NCBI GenBank assembly: GCA_007922305.1
Contig: ML677351.1
Coordinates: 15,473,790-15,537,789 of the forward strand
Direction of reading: 5' to 3'
Origin: Dermatemys mawii
Lineage: Eukaryota > Chordata > Testudines > Dermatemydidae
Length of the DNA: 64,000 bases
Under the pieces are notes generated by a model. That model was given only the letters and a program-made list of their open reading frames with translations. It made no database searches and had not been told where the DNA came from. A program made the translations under genes and the position numbers. Position 1 is the first letter of the stretch. Each line of letters begins with the position of its first letter. Of this stretch, positions 11,762 to 22,311 are shown piece after piece.

Positions 11762-12143
11762 CCTTTAGATTTTAGATTCTAAAGGATTGGCAACAGCCTG
11801 ATTTATGGGTAAGATCACTTTTGTATATTGACCTGGGTCTGGGGCTTGGTCCTTTGGAAACAGGAGAACCTTTTTCTTTTACTGGGGTATTGGTTTTCAT
11901 AATCAGACATCCCCGTAATGAGTGGCTGCTGGTGGTGATACTGGGAAACTCGAGTGTCTAGGGAATTGCTTATGTGACTTATGGTTAGACAGTGGAGTAA
12001 AATCAAAGTCTTCTCTGTTTGGCTGGTTTGGTTTGCCTTCAAGGTGTAAAACCCCCAGCCTTGGGCTGTAACTGCCTTGCTTTAAGCAATTTGTCCTGAA
12101 TTGGCTCTCTCAGTTGGGTTCCACCAGAACCAGCACCATTACA

Positions 12144-12195
12144 TCAAGATTGGACATGTTTTTAAAAGTCTATTCTTGGAATTATTTTAGGGCAG
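12144..12195 (+). mobile_element. CR1 LINE, continuation after the LTR
   Basis: GATTGGACATGTTTTTAAAA continues the CR1 3' region interrupted at 11105. The segment is short and its end is uncertain. Confidence 0.6.
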
Positions 12196-12322
12196 TTCTA
12201 TAGCCTGTCTATACCACAATGGTCCAGAATTAATTAAACTTGCTCAGGTAAAACTGCATGAGTGGCAGTCCAGATGTGGGGAAAGGACTGAAAACTTCCA
12301 ATGTAGACATACCCTTACTGTC
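12196..12322. mobile_element. Small MITE with short inverted ends
   Basis: TGTCTATACCACAATGG on the left and CCAATGTAGACATACCC on the right are imperfectly inverted. The right end is the GGGTATGTCTACA terminus shared with several dispersed elements. About 130 bp, non-coding. Confidence 0.45.
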
Positions 12323-12324
12323 TA

Positions 12325-12400
12325 GTTTTTCCATTTGTAAAATGAAGACAATAATACTTACCCACCTTAGTAAAATGAATTAATTTCTATGAGACAAAAA
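12325..12400 (+). mobile_element. MIR-like SINE fragment
   Basis: TTTTTCCATTTGTAAAATGA followed by AATAATACTTACCCACCTTA corresponds to the MIR tail (the 'CATCTGTAAAATGG' part) in plus orientation. Confidence 0.6.
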
Positions 12401-12721
12401 TACCCCATTCTTTTAAGTGCTAAGAATGATTATGTGCAGAGCATATGTGGCTAAGGTTAGCCTTCAGTCTTAGATGTACCTGCCAATGACTGTTTCTCAC
12501 CTAGTTCCATTAATATCTGTTGTACATCTCAGAAGTTTTATGCAGTTTCATGGCAGCACATACCACATTGATGAAATCAAGCTGTGTAATGCTTTCATAA
12601 CAAAACCCCTAAACTGGAAGAATTTAATCTAGCTTGGATTTGGGTCAGATTTTGCAAACTTTTCAGTGAACCTGGACTGAGTTGTAAACCAGGCATGGTG
12701 AGATGATGATTTAATTTGGAA

Positions 12722-12832
12722 ACAAAGGGTAGGATTTTCAAAAAAACACCTAAGTGAGTTAGGAGCATGAACCCCATTGAGTTTCAATTGAGTTGTGCTC
12801 TTCATATCTTTAGGCATTTTGGAAAATCCCAT
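12722..12832. repeat. Palindromic dispersed repeat
   Basis: GATTTTCAAAAAAACACCTA on the left is mirrored by TAGGCATTTTGGAAAATCC on the right, around a centre containing CCCATTGAGTTTCAATTGAG. The same kind of sequence occurs at about 43830-44165. This is probably an ancient MITE. Confidence 0.5.
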
Positions 12833-13157
12833 CCCAAATGAACCTCAGTGCATAATGTCAGCCTGAAATCAGAAGAAACTGTAGTCTTGGCTGAATTTCA
12901 GTTTGCATTTTGGAGAGAAACTGAAGGCATGAAAATCAACATGAAATGAAATCAGAAAAGAAAATTCAACAAAACTTAATGTCCGATAAAATTACTGCAT
13001 TCTGGACAGCTTGACAAGTTTTGGCACTATCTTTCCAAGGTCAACTATAAATTAGACTATCTGAAAAGATGTAGAATTTAAAACCAATGAGCATGTTTGT
13101 GCGAAGAATCAGTGGAACATTCCAAAATCTTGGGCTCTATTTTTATAATCTTCATAG

Positions 13158-13722
13158 AGATTTTGCTGTATTCTGCACACTATCAAAGAAAGAAAATAAA
13201 GGTTTTATTATTCTGGAAGGAAAGATAGATTTAACTCTGTCAGTCAAAAGCCTTGTGTTCGTGAATCTTCTGAAAGACAGACTCAAGAGAGGGAATTCTG
13301 AAATAGATGTGAGGAAAATTAACCTTTGCAAAAATAACACAAACAGTGCAAATTGTATTTCTATACTGGCAGGACCTGGCAAACTGAATATCGTTTGGGA
13401 TCTGTCTAATCTGTGTCAGATAATAGAGCAAAATGTGGCCTCAGTGACACAGTGTGCCAAACAGCATTGATTTTGGGTTTTTTTCCCTGTTACTTGCTGA
13501 ATGTAATACTCATTTTTTCCATACCTACTTGTCCTACAGTGTCCCTTTTAATAGGAATAGGTTATTTTCATGCCTCTATTTTCATTTTCTTGGAGTCTAT
13601 CTGTCTGGATATGGAAATAGAGACAGGCACCACTAGATTTATTTGTCAATCTTCCTTACCAGACCGTATAGGAATGCTTTTTTCTTTGTCTTTTAATTAA
13701 ACTTTAGAATACAGCAAAATCT
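13158..13722. repeat. Exact 17-bp inverted repeat pair
   Basis: AGATTTTGCTGTATTCT at 13158-13174 is exactly complementary to 13706-13722. The 531 bases between the arms are AT-rich and hold no identifiable gene. The pair could mark the ends of an old MITE, but I see no target duplication. Confidence 0.5.
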
Positions 13723-13984
13723 TTGCAAAGAGAATATATCTGTCACAATCTTTTCTTATAAATATTCAGCCCTAAAGTCAGAGTGTACTGCTCTCTGAAG
13801 ACTCAACATCCCTAGTTAGCCCAAGCCAATTTATGGAGAGATGATTGAACTTCTACTTGCAGTGGTTGCTGTCTTCCCTCTATTGTACTGGAAAGCATAA
13901 TCCCAGGACTGGCCTCCAACATTCAGTGGAGAAGCTAAGAGATGTAGATTACCACTGCTACCAATCTAGACTCTTTTTCTAGAG

Positions 13985-14772
13985 CAGGGGTGGGCAAACT
14001 ATGGCCCACGGGCCACATCCGGCCCACGAGGCCGTCCCATCCAGCCCGCGGCCGGGAAGGCTGCCCCTGGCCCCTCCCCCCGGGCTCCACTGTCGGGTCA
14101 GTGCTGCATGCCCCCCCCCCGAGCCATGCCACACAGGCAGCTCTGGGGGCCAGGGCTGTATGCTTCCCCCGCCGCCGGAGCCATGCTGCATGGGCAGAGC
14201 TCCAGAGGGATGGGGCTGTGTGCTGGCCCCTCCCCCGGAGCCACGCCATGCGGGGAGCTCTCCAGGGGGCAGGGGCTGTGTGCTCGCCTCTCCGCTGGAG
14301 CCACCCTGAGTGGGCAGAGCTCTGGGAGCTGGGGTTGCATGCTCCCCCCACCAGCAGCTATGGTAAGAGGGGGAATGGTGGGGTTCCAGGGTGGTGGTTG
14401 AGGGGGGAGGGGTTGGAGGGGGCAGTCAGGGAGCAGGGTGGGTTGGAGGGGGGTGGGGTTCTGGGGTGGTGGTTAGGGGGTGGGAAGGTGGATAGGGATT
14501 GGGGCACTCAGGGGACAGGGAGCAGGGGAATTGGATAGGTGGTGGGGTCCTGGGAGGTGGTTAGGGGTCTGTGGAAGGGGCAGTCAGGGGACAAGGTGTG
14601 TGGGAGGGTTGGATGGGTCAGTGATTTTCAGGGGGCAGGAAGTGGGAGAGGGCAGTCAGGGGGCGGGAAGTGGGAGGGGGCTGGATTGGGGGTGGGGCCT
14701 TGCCTACTCGGCCCTCGATATAATTTCACAAACCCGATGTGGCCCTCGGGCCAAAAAGCTTGCCCACCTCTG
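13985..14772 (+). mobile_element. Non-autonomous hAT element (G-rich MITE), copy 2
   Basis: The left terminus CAGGGGTGGGCAAACTATGG and the right terminus GCTTGCCCACCTCTG are inverted repeats. The flanks TTCTAGAG at 13977-13984 and 14773-14780 are identical, a perfect 8-bp target duplication. The interior has a GC-rich left half with repeated GGAGCCA(C/T)-type units and a G-rich right half (14350-14690) with repeated GTCAGGGGACA units. The open frames of up to 182 codons here come from composition, not from a gene. Confidence 0.95.
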
Positions 14773-15125
14773 TTCTAGAGGCAGCCCAATGACCTTTATC
14801 ACTCACACTTTCATGGTCTTGAGGGAGCAAATTAGTTCCTACTTTATTCTTCTGGACTCTTCAAAAGAATGGGCAGCCTGTCCATTTTTCTGTAGCAGCA
14901 GGGCAAGAAAGACTTCTATTGCCATTCTATTGCTAAAGGTGCTACTGCTGCACCTTTAGCACTGTGGGTCAGAGCTGTCCCAGAGTGTCCTTGCCCGTTG
15001 GGAAACTCTGCCCACATCTGATACAGTATTTGATTACCACCATATGACTTCAAGTTGAGTAAGGCAGGTTCCCTATGTTTACGGGAGACAATTATTAATA
15101 TTTTTGTAAGCCTGCATGCTTTTAC

Positions 15126-15251
15126 CTGCCCCTATAACTCTCTCAATACGAATTCTTGCAGGATCTATCTCCTTTGCAAACTCATGGACAGCAAGAGATG
15201 GGTCTTCATATGTGTCTGGATCAATATACGTTTTTATTCCTGGGAAGCGCA
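15126..15251 (-). CDS. EPHA6: EPHA6 exon: juxtamembrane tyrosine region and start of kinase domain
   Basis: This 126-bp exon completes the Leu codon and encodes [20 protein letters not shown], then [20 protein letters not shown] and A. It carries the conserved juxtamembrane tyrosines (TYIDP and TYEDP), whose phosphorylation releases autoinhibition in Eph receptors, and the first strand of the kinase domain up to the glycine loop. The acceptor is TTTCCAG and the donor GTAAAA; it ends one base into a Gly codon. The next exon, expected to begin with the rest of the GEFGEV glycine loop, is not visible between 1 and 15125, so the following intron is longer than 15 kb. Confidence 0.94.
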
Positions 15252-17156
15252 CTGGAAAGAAAGGAAAATTTTACTTATGTTTTAGTCAAAAATTCTTCAA
15301 CAAACATTCCCATGCTATAACCAATATTGACTTTAAAAAAATGCAGTGAACGGATGGTTCAGTGCATTAGCGATGGGATATTAAGCCTTTCATATTTAAG
15401 ATGACAGACACAATCTGGACTAGGTCAATGGTGACTGAAAATTATTAGCAACTGATTGCTAATTAAATTGCAGCCTATGTAAAATGAATGGGTGGCCAAA
15501 CATCTACAACAGTTGGCATGCTTGTTGGCAGCTTTAGAACTGCCAAGGTTTGAATGAATATCTAAGTAACAATACCCTCTCCCCAGAGAGGTGGCCTTTC
15601 TACGTGGGGTTGAGCAACACTGGAGAAGTAGGGCAGCATGCGTGGAATCTTATATTTGGATTAATAGAGGACTTCAATCTTCAATTCTGATAATCCAGCA
15701 CCTTGCACCATCATGAATATTCATGCATTCATTCATTCAAAAATAAAGACCTCCACCTCTGAACTCCCAACCTGCTTTTTAGAAGATGGTGTATAATTTA
15801 GGGTCTGGTTGTACTACCTTTACATAAAGTACATTATCAGGCAAGCAGTACAGTAATTCAATGGGATTATGAGGAAAATACATAACATTAGTAGAGTAAA
15901 GCATGGAAGAATAGGGCACTTTAGTAAATAAGATGATCAAATTAAGCAAGGTCATAATTAAATGTGCATATATTAATCCTTCAATTGAATACTTAGCCCC
16001 CATTTTTTCAGATTTGGAGGTGATCTAATTAATTAAAAGATAATGTGTTGCATTGGGAAAAAGAAGCTCTCTAGCAGAAAAATACTGAATCTTCATTCTA
16101 GTATTTCATGTAATACTACTATTATGATTCTGTTAACTCACTTGGAAGGCAGTGTATTACCATTAAGGACAACATTACCATTTTGGAAGCACTGGAAATG
16201 GTCAATACACAGATAGAATACGGTTAATGTTTATTTTTGGCACATCCAATCTGTCATGTTTCCCAGCAGAAACAGGAAACTGCCACAAAGAAAATGGCTA
16301 CTTGCCCTAGGAACTATGGTTTTTTGAGATCTATTGACCATAGAGATTCCACCTTTGTTGCACATGTGCCCCAGACATGCAAGATCAGATTCTTTTGGGC
16401 TAGCAGTGTCCATTGAGGCAGTACCTGCCCCTCAGTGCCCTCATGCCCCTACACCTCAGGGCATAAATTGTATAGTAGCCCCAACTGCCCCACAGTTCTT
16501 TCATTAATATAGAATCTCACAAGAGTAGGACTGGGCAGTAATGGGGAAAGTCGGCAGGTTGTGAAATCTGTGTTGATAACACACCACAAACAACCACAGC
16601 TATTGTAGGGTTAGAATAACTGTTCTTTTTTGAGTGATTGTCCACACAGATTTCACTCTTGGTGACTAAAAAGCAGTAGGCTATTTGCATGGAGGTGGGT
16701 ATGAGGTGTCCTACTTGAACAGTGACTGCAGGACTGCACTGCTAATCAAAAGTGTCCAATCTCATGAATGTAAGGTACATGCACCACACGAGCAGAATCT
16801 ATTGATAATCATCACTTCATAAAGAATAATATAATACAGAGCAATTGTGAATTCAAGGCAAGCCTGGAAAACTGATAAAAAGCATTAACACTGAAATCTA
16901 AAAGGTGATGGACTTCTTCCTTTGCAGACTTGCTCAGTAGAATAGATGCAAGTTTTTCAATTAACTTTTGCAAAGAGGACGCACAGATAAAAAGAGAGGC
17001 CTTCATCCTACAATCAGTGTGGGTCTGCATAAACTATGGTTTTTTTCCACATGGATTAAATTACAGGATCAGGGTCAAAATGTATAGAGAAAAAATATAT
17101 CACTTTCATTGAAAATGCAGCATAGGCATTAAATAACACAATGTTGTATTACTTAC
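15252..17156 (-). other. EPHA6 intron between the two juxtamembrane exons
   Basis: A 1.9-kb intron. Apart from the DIRS-like terminal fragment near 16240-16760, I recognise nothing in it. No open reading frame in it resembles a known protein. Confidence 0.85.
16240..16760 (+). mobile_element. DIRS-like terminal fragment
   Basis: Two blocks, TTTTTTGAGATCTATTGACC with AGAGATTCCACC, and ACTGTTCTTTTTTGAGTGAT with CACACAGATTTCAC, resemble the terminal and internal complementary regions of DIRS retrotransposons, which carry TAACTGTTCTTCTTCGAGTG-type sequence in turtles (from memory). No recombinase or reverse transcriptase is present. Confidence 0.4.
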
Positions 17157-17227
17157 AATGTCCATTTTGCAAATGAGCCCTTCTCTTTTCTTCAGACTTC
17201 ATTTTGGCCTTTATGTACCACTGGCAT
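17157..17227 (-). CDS. EPHA6: EPHA6 exon: first juxtamembrane segment
   Basis: This 71-bp exon starts with the third base of the split Arg codon and encodes CQWYIKAKMKSEEKRRAHLQ then NGH, the basic stop-transfer and cytoplasmic juxtamembrane stretch just inside the membrane. The acceptor is AAAAAG before ATGCCAG and the donor GTAAGT; it ends one base into a Leu codon. Frame and phase agree with both neighbours. It is too short for an ORF scan and was found by reading the expected continuation of the transmembrane exon. Confidence 0.93.
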
Positions 17228-17897
17228 CTTTTTAAAGAGGAAAAAGTTTTAGTTAAAATGGTTGTCATACACAGCATAAATAGATGTTAAGTTATTCTAT
17301 AGAGGTTCATGACATCATAAGCTACTTTGATTACAAGATCTACCTATTCTGAATTTACAGAGATTTACAGATAGCAAATTTTTGAAAGATTATGTATTAT
17401 GAGCAACTATAAAAAAGAGACATATAAAAATACAATGTGGTTGGGGTGATTAATAGTGAAATGAACTATACTGAAATTCAAATTAGACACAATAAATCCA
17501 AACTTTTCAAGTTTAGCTCAAATCAGATATTGAATTTCCAGGTTTGTACATATATTTAGTTTTGTCTACAAACAACAACAGAAAATTCTTACAATCTGGT
17601 GATAAATTATTGAATTTAGCCTCTCATGCCATGCCTTTGTGTTTTTATATGTTGATTTGTGCATTTAAACCTGATCCTATTATCTTTAATGTCCTGTGGG
17701 TTAAAGCAACTTACTTTTTCTATATAGAGGTAATAGATTCAATGACACTAATGGGCTTCATGAAGGATAAAACTGTTTTTCCATGTCAGAACCACACATT
17801 TTCTCTAATTAGCCTCTGTTACAATCTCTGCATTCATTATTTTGTCACTTCTGTGAAGATGTTAGTGGTCATACAGAATAAAGAACAGCTGTGTGAG

Positions 17898-19171
17898 TGC
17901 AACAATTAACTATATGTCTGAATGTATTTTTAAACAAACTACAAACTCCATTTTGTTTTGTGAGAGCATTTGGTTGTAAGGCTGTACTCTGACTGTTGTC
18001 TTTTTGCCTCCATCTTGGACTGGAATTCCAAGGGTGTTGACAGAAGACTAGCAATGAAGAGTGATCAAGGATTGTTAAACATAAATGACTTTGTCCTGGC
18101 AACAAAATGGGTATGCTGCAGAGGATGGCCTGCCTGCAAGAAAACAATTTTCATCTAGTCTGGACCACAGGTGGATTGTAACCAAGCAAAGTATCACCTG
18201 ATGGGGACCTTGATAACCTAAGGGAGGCTTTGAAGCTGGCCTGGAGGATTACCTGATAGAGGGGACTAGAAAGTAATAAAGGACAAGTTCTTCTCTTGGT
18301 AGCTGTCTCTCACCAATCAGAACAAGAAGGGAAGCCTGGACTGGAGGAGCAGGAGTGTGTTGGGACCCTGAAAGGACTGACCAAATCCCAAAGGCCTCCT
18401 TGGAGCAGTGAGAATACTGGAGGGAGGATATTTGTGTAAAGATATTTATTATTATTGCATGGATCTGTATGTCTTGTATGCTTTCTCCTTGACAAAAGGT
18501 GTGGGGGTTTAGAAATCCCTCTGCAGTCTCTTCTAAACACTGTCACATAGCTCCAAAGAGGGAAACAGTAAATCAGTGGGTCCACAGTTTAGGTGGAACT
18601 TTGAGAGCATACAATAGTTACTGGGGAAGTGTGAGAGAGCTGACACTAGTTTCAGGGCCTAGGTAATTAGACTACAGTGCTCTCACTGCCAAGAGTGGGG
18701 GCAGACATGGCATCTGCACCTGAAGTTTATGTCTAGACACCTGGAGCCTGAGAGACAGTGACACAATTTGGCCGAGCCCCAGCAAGTTAAGAGCACATGG
18801 GACCAAAGGTTTGCATCCAGTATCAAGGGCACTTCCAGAAATGTTTGACATGGTACACTCAGCTAAACCATTTTCACTTTAGGGGCCGCAGCATCATTCA
18901 AGTTTGGTTTGGTAGTCCCTTCCTCATGGCATAGGATTTGTTAGGCAAATTGCAGTAAGTGGCACTGTGCTCCCATGAATTCGGTAGCAATCTCACTCCA
19001 TTTGGGAGCTCTCTTTTCCCCTCCTGGGGTAGCCCTTTTTTCCCTTGATGGGTGGTGCTGCCCCTGCCAATGATATGCATCATATGTAATGTGCAAACAG
19101 TGGTGAGCACCACTGTCCATTGCAGCGGCCTAGTGCATGTCCAGGGGGGCGAACTCATCTGGGTTGTAACA
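17898..19171 (+). mobile_element. Putative solo LTR
   Basis: This 1274-bp segment begins TGCAACAATTAAC and ends GGGTTGTAACA. It is flanked by GTGAG on both sides (17893-17897 and 19172-19176), a possible 5-bp target duplication. It contains a TAATAAAGG motif near 18273. No retroviral genes are visible. A TG...CA unit with a 5-bp duplication could arise by chance because I chose the ends by eye, so confidence is limited. Confidence 0.45.
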
Positions 19172-19176
19172 GTGAG

Positions 19177-20660
19177 TCTCTCAGTTTTGACATGTTTTCA
19201 TTATTTGTAGTTTTAGGACAAAACACTGAGAAATAATTCCTCTAATGATCAAAATAAATCATACTAGGCTTTAATGCTGCATTCCCCGGAATGTAGCCAA
19301 CCCTCTCCCATAATTTTTGTGGCTCTAAGCCATTGCATCTTTCATTTTAATAACTGAAACTGGTGGAAATGCTTCCTATTTGCTGCTAGTGGATAATCAT
19401 TCACTGAAGTACACAAGCAGGTGCTTATCTCACGCTGCCTCTTCAGTATGAATAGACTCATCAGCAGCCTTGTGATTCGACAGTCCATCAAATTGCTAAT
19501 TCTAAATAGTGAAGCAGAACATATCTGTAGGGTACCAATTCAATCTTTCACACTGAAATTTGCCTCAAATCCTACAGTAAATTGAGTATTTATTCAAAAT
19601 TTTCTCACTCTGTCTCAGAGAATAATTTCCAATGAATACTCTCTTATCACGGTGTTTAAGAGATACTTCAAAATGAATCCATACCTTATGTAAGTTCCAT
19701 TCAGTAAGGTGTTAAAAAACTAAAAGAACCACTGATGTTCTGAACATTAGCAAAGAGAAAGAATGAAAGTAGAAAGAATTCAAGAATATCCACACCAATA
19801 CTAATCTTACTCTATTACTGAGTTCCTTTTAAGAGATGCATTCACATTATTTTTCAGGAATTCCACTTGATGATTCTACATAATCATGTCTTTTAAAATT
19901 TTCTGGTCTTTGTTGGCTGAATCCATCCTTATTTCCAATGAAACAACAGAATATTTTTCAGCCTCTTCAGCAGTAGTTACTAATAAAGATCTTTGCTTTT
20001 ACTTTTAATATTTAATCTGTCACAATTAGCCTTTGAAGTTAACTTCTCCCATTTATCTTAATGGAATGTTAACACCTACTGGTTATAGTGTTTTTTAGTC
20101 TGTCATGTTAAAGACTTCACAAGAGAGCAGTGACTTAACTCACATCATGACGGATAAACTATTCAATTCAGGAGGGCTAGAATTTCCTCTGTCAACCAAA
20201 TGAAAGCTTAGATTTTAAACAAGAGTGCAAATACAGTGTTCAGTTCCACGCAATCCATAGATTAGCCCTTCCTCCCCAAAACCAGGTGGGACACAGAGGG
20301 AGGAACTCACTAACAATTCCATTTTGGAGATACTTCCACTTCATTATGCTGTGTGGGGGAAAGAAGTCCAGGGTTTGTGCATACGTAGTCTCTACCCATG
20401 AAACTGGCTTTGGGACCCTCCCTACCCCTCTGGAAACAAAAGAACTTTTCTGTGGAGTCTCCTGGATCTACAGTAGGACAGCTGAATCTGTACTGACGCC
20501 TCATGCTTTTAGAGAAGCTCTGTCTCCCTGAGGCTTTTCCTGTTTCCTAGAGGCACAGCCCCAGAGAAGCCGCATGACCAGTGACTCTCAGTGGCCGTGG
20601 GGATCCCAGGCACAAAGGAGAGTGGGACACACTGTCTTCTCCTTGGAAACTGAATTGGGT
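19177..20660. other. Intronic sequence without recognised features
   Basis: I see no exon of the host gene and no repeat I can name. Short open frames near 20286-20531 do not resemble known proteins. Confidence 0.45.
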
Positions 20661-20667
20661 ACAGGTA

Positions 20668-20793
20668 GGGTGACCAGATAGCAAGTGTGAAAAATTGGGA
20701 CGGGGATGAGGGATGGGGATATAGGAGCCCATATTAAAAAAAAGCCCGAAATATCGGGACTGTCCCTATAAAATCAGGACATCTGGTCACCCC
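20668..20793. mobile_element. Short MITE with GGGTGACCAGAT ends
   Basis: GGGTGACCAGAT on the left and ATCTGGTCACCC on the right are exact 12-bp inverted repeats. The interior holds a second complementary pair, AAAATTGGGACGGGG and AATATCGGGACTGTCCC-like sequence. A TA dinucleotide precedes the left end; the right flank is CA, so a TA duplication is not confirmed. Non-coding, about 126 bp. Confidence 0.8.
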
Positions 20794-21289
20794 AGAGGGG
20801 GGAGGTAATGTCTGTCCATCTGGCCCTCTCCTTTCTTGGCTGTCATACTCATTTCTTGTGAAACGTTGGAGTGTGAGAGAGGCCACCCTGGAGCCCAGGG
20901 AAGGTGGAGCTGTGGAAGTGGTTGAGTCCATTCTTCCACAAGGAAGGAGGAGACTGCTGCATGGATATTCTTATGGAGGATCTGAGAAACATGATTCCCC
21001 ATGCTGACAGGGAGTCAGGTTATGATCTCAGTTTCATCTGTGCAAAATGGCAGTAACCTCACTGAGCTTATATGGATTTTTTCCAGATTTACATTTATGT
21101 AAGAAAGAGCAGAATATGGCCAACAGAATAAAGACAACTTCTTATCCAATTAACACGGGAGTGTCAATATTAGATGGTGATCATCATATCAAGTGAAGCA
21201 AGCTGAATGGTCAGTATTGTATTACAAGGAAGGAAATGGAAATGGAATGAGAAAATCGTTGGGTAAGTCCTAATAAACCTAATGCATCC

Positions 21290-21545
21290 CCTGCTAATGC
21301 ATCTATGTTTGCTAAAATAGATTTAATAGATTTGTTCAGTCTAACTTTAAAACTCCCAAACAAATAGGACTCTCACCACTTCCTTTGGGGAGACTATTCT
21401 ACAATCTAATTAGTATTCCTCTTAGTGTGTTAATTCTAATGGTTTTCAATTAACTTTTTCTTTATTTATGTTGATCACATTTCTCTTAGTTGTTCTCCCT
21501 CTGCTTCTGGTACCACTTTTCTGATCTGTACTTAGATTGGTAAAA
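21290..21545 (-). mobile_element. CR1 LINE fragment
   Basis: AAACTCCCAAACAAATAGGA, CTCTCACCACTTCCTTTGGG and GACTATTCTACAATCTAATT are the complementary-strand form of the CR1 3' region. Only the 3' part is present. Confidence 0.8.
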
Positions 21546-21781
21546 TCATGATTCTATCACTAGACAGAACTGTTTTCATAAACAAGATACAGAAAAAAAT
21601 CAAATGTTGATCAGCAATAGATTTCAATAAGCATATTTTCTTTTTGTGTATTTCAGTTGCTACATCTATGGTTGGATATGTATTTTTTAAAAAGTTTACT
21701 ACAGAAAGCAGTCACTAAAATAGACTACTAAAATAGGTTAATAGAGTACGCACTATTGCTAAATGGAAGCGTATCAAATAA

Positions 21782-22050
21782 TGAGTCAAGACCCCCCCAA
21801 TCACAAGATTGGCTTAAAATCATGAGGTTTAAAATAAATAATAGATTTGGGATTCTTTTTATTTGCCTTCTGGTTTCTGAACGTTTAGGGTGTACTTGGT
21901 TCATGTTTTCAAGCTTTTCTCAGCAAGGAGGGTTAGAAAAAATGAAAGCGGCGAGTCTCACCTAATCACATGACTCTAGGAGTGGGACTTTAAATAAAAC
22001 ACCAAGTATTAGAAGATTCTCACTAAAATTGGGAAAGCTGGCAACACTCA
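21782..22050 (+). repeat. Dispersed repeat, copy 1 of 2
   Basis: It starts GAGTCAAGACCCCCCCAATC and ends GAAAGCTGGCAACACT, with ATGTTTTCAAGCTTTTCTC in the middle. A relative in the same orientation lies at 54726-55006 with matching order of blocks. Its class is unknown to me; it lies 150 bp from the EPHA6 transmembrane exon. Confidence 0.6.
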
Positions 22051-22202
22051 ATAAGGGTGACATTTTATGCCATGACATCTGTACTGCACAAGGTCCTATT
22101 CACCACATAAGCCATGGTGTAATGATTTAACTAATGTGAACCCACTCACTGGGCTGAATCTCATGCTACGTGAACTAGTACATACAGTGTAATATGAATT
22201 AC

Positions 22203-22311
22203 CTCCCAGTGATTAGGAAGAACAGAGTGAGGATAACCAGGAGAGTGAATCCACCAACAGCAGCAGTGGCAATTACAAGAATCTGCCCCTGCTCCGCAGC
22301 TATATCAGAAG
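22203..22311 (-). CDS. EPHA6: EPHA6 exon: transmembrane segment
   Basis: This 109-bp exon completes the Thr codon left by the previous exon and encodes SDIAAEQGQILVIATAAVGG followed by FTLLVILTLFFLITG. That is a short extracellular stalk and one hydrophobic transmembrane helix. The acceptor is CTGTTTCAG and the donor GTAATT; the exon ends on two bases of an Arg codon (AG). The stalk and helix are distinctive for EPHA6 among Eph receptors as I remember them, and they set the gene assignment. The intron separating it from the fibronectin exon is 23.1 kb and loaded with transposons. Confidence 0.95.

Larger units (their letters stand above)
11106..12143 (+). mobile_element. Complete solo LTR of an endogenous retrovirus
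   Basis: This 1038-bp unit starts TGTGACGTTATTG and ends CACCATTACA. It is bounded on both sides by TCAAG (11101-11105 and 12144-12148), an exact 5-bp target duplication that falls inside a CR1. A TATAAAA box at 11498-11504 and an AATAAA signal at 11756-11761 give a plausible U3-R-U5 layout in plus orientation. There are no gag, pol or env sequences: the internal region has been lost by recombination between the two LTRs. A relative with an internal deletion is at 840-1127. Confidence 0.93.

Noticed and set aside
13087..13470. 127-codon plus-strand open frame
   Set aside because: AT-rich, no recognisable domain, no splice context or homology I can name; compatible with chance.
13990..14538. 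A 182-codon open frame and several overlapping GC-rich frames on both strands
   Set aside because: They lie wholly inside a hAT MITE with exact ends and target duplication; the frames arise because GC-rich and G-rich repeats lack stop codons.
17544..17909. 121-codon plus-strand open frame with hydrophobic stretches
   Set aside because: Composition of AT-rich intron produces such frames; no signal peptide or conserved motif, and it is antisense to EPHA6.
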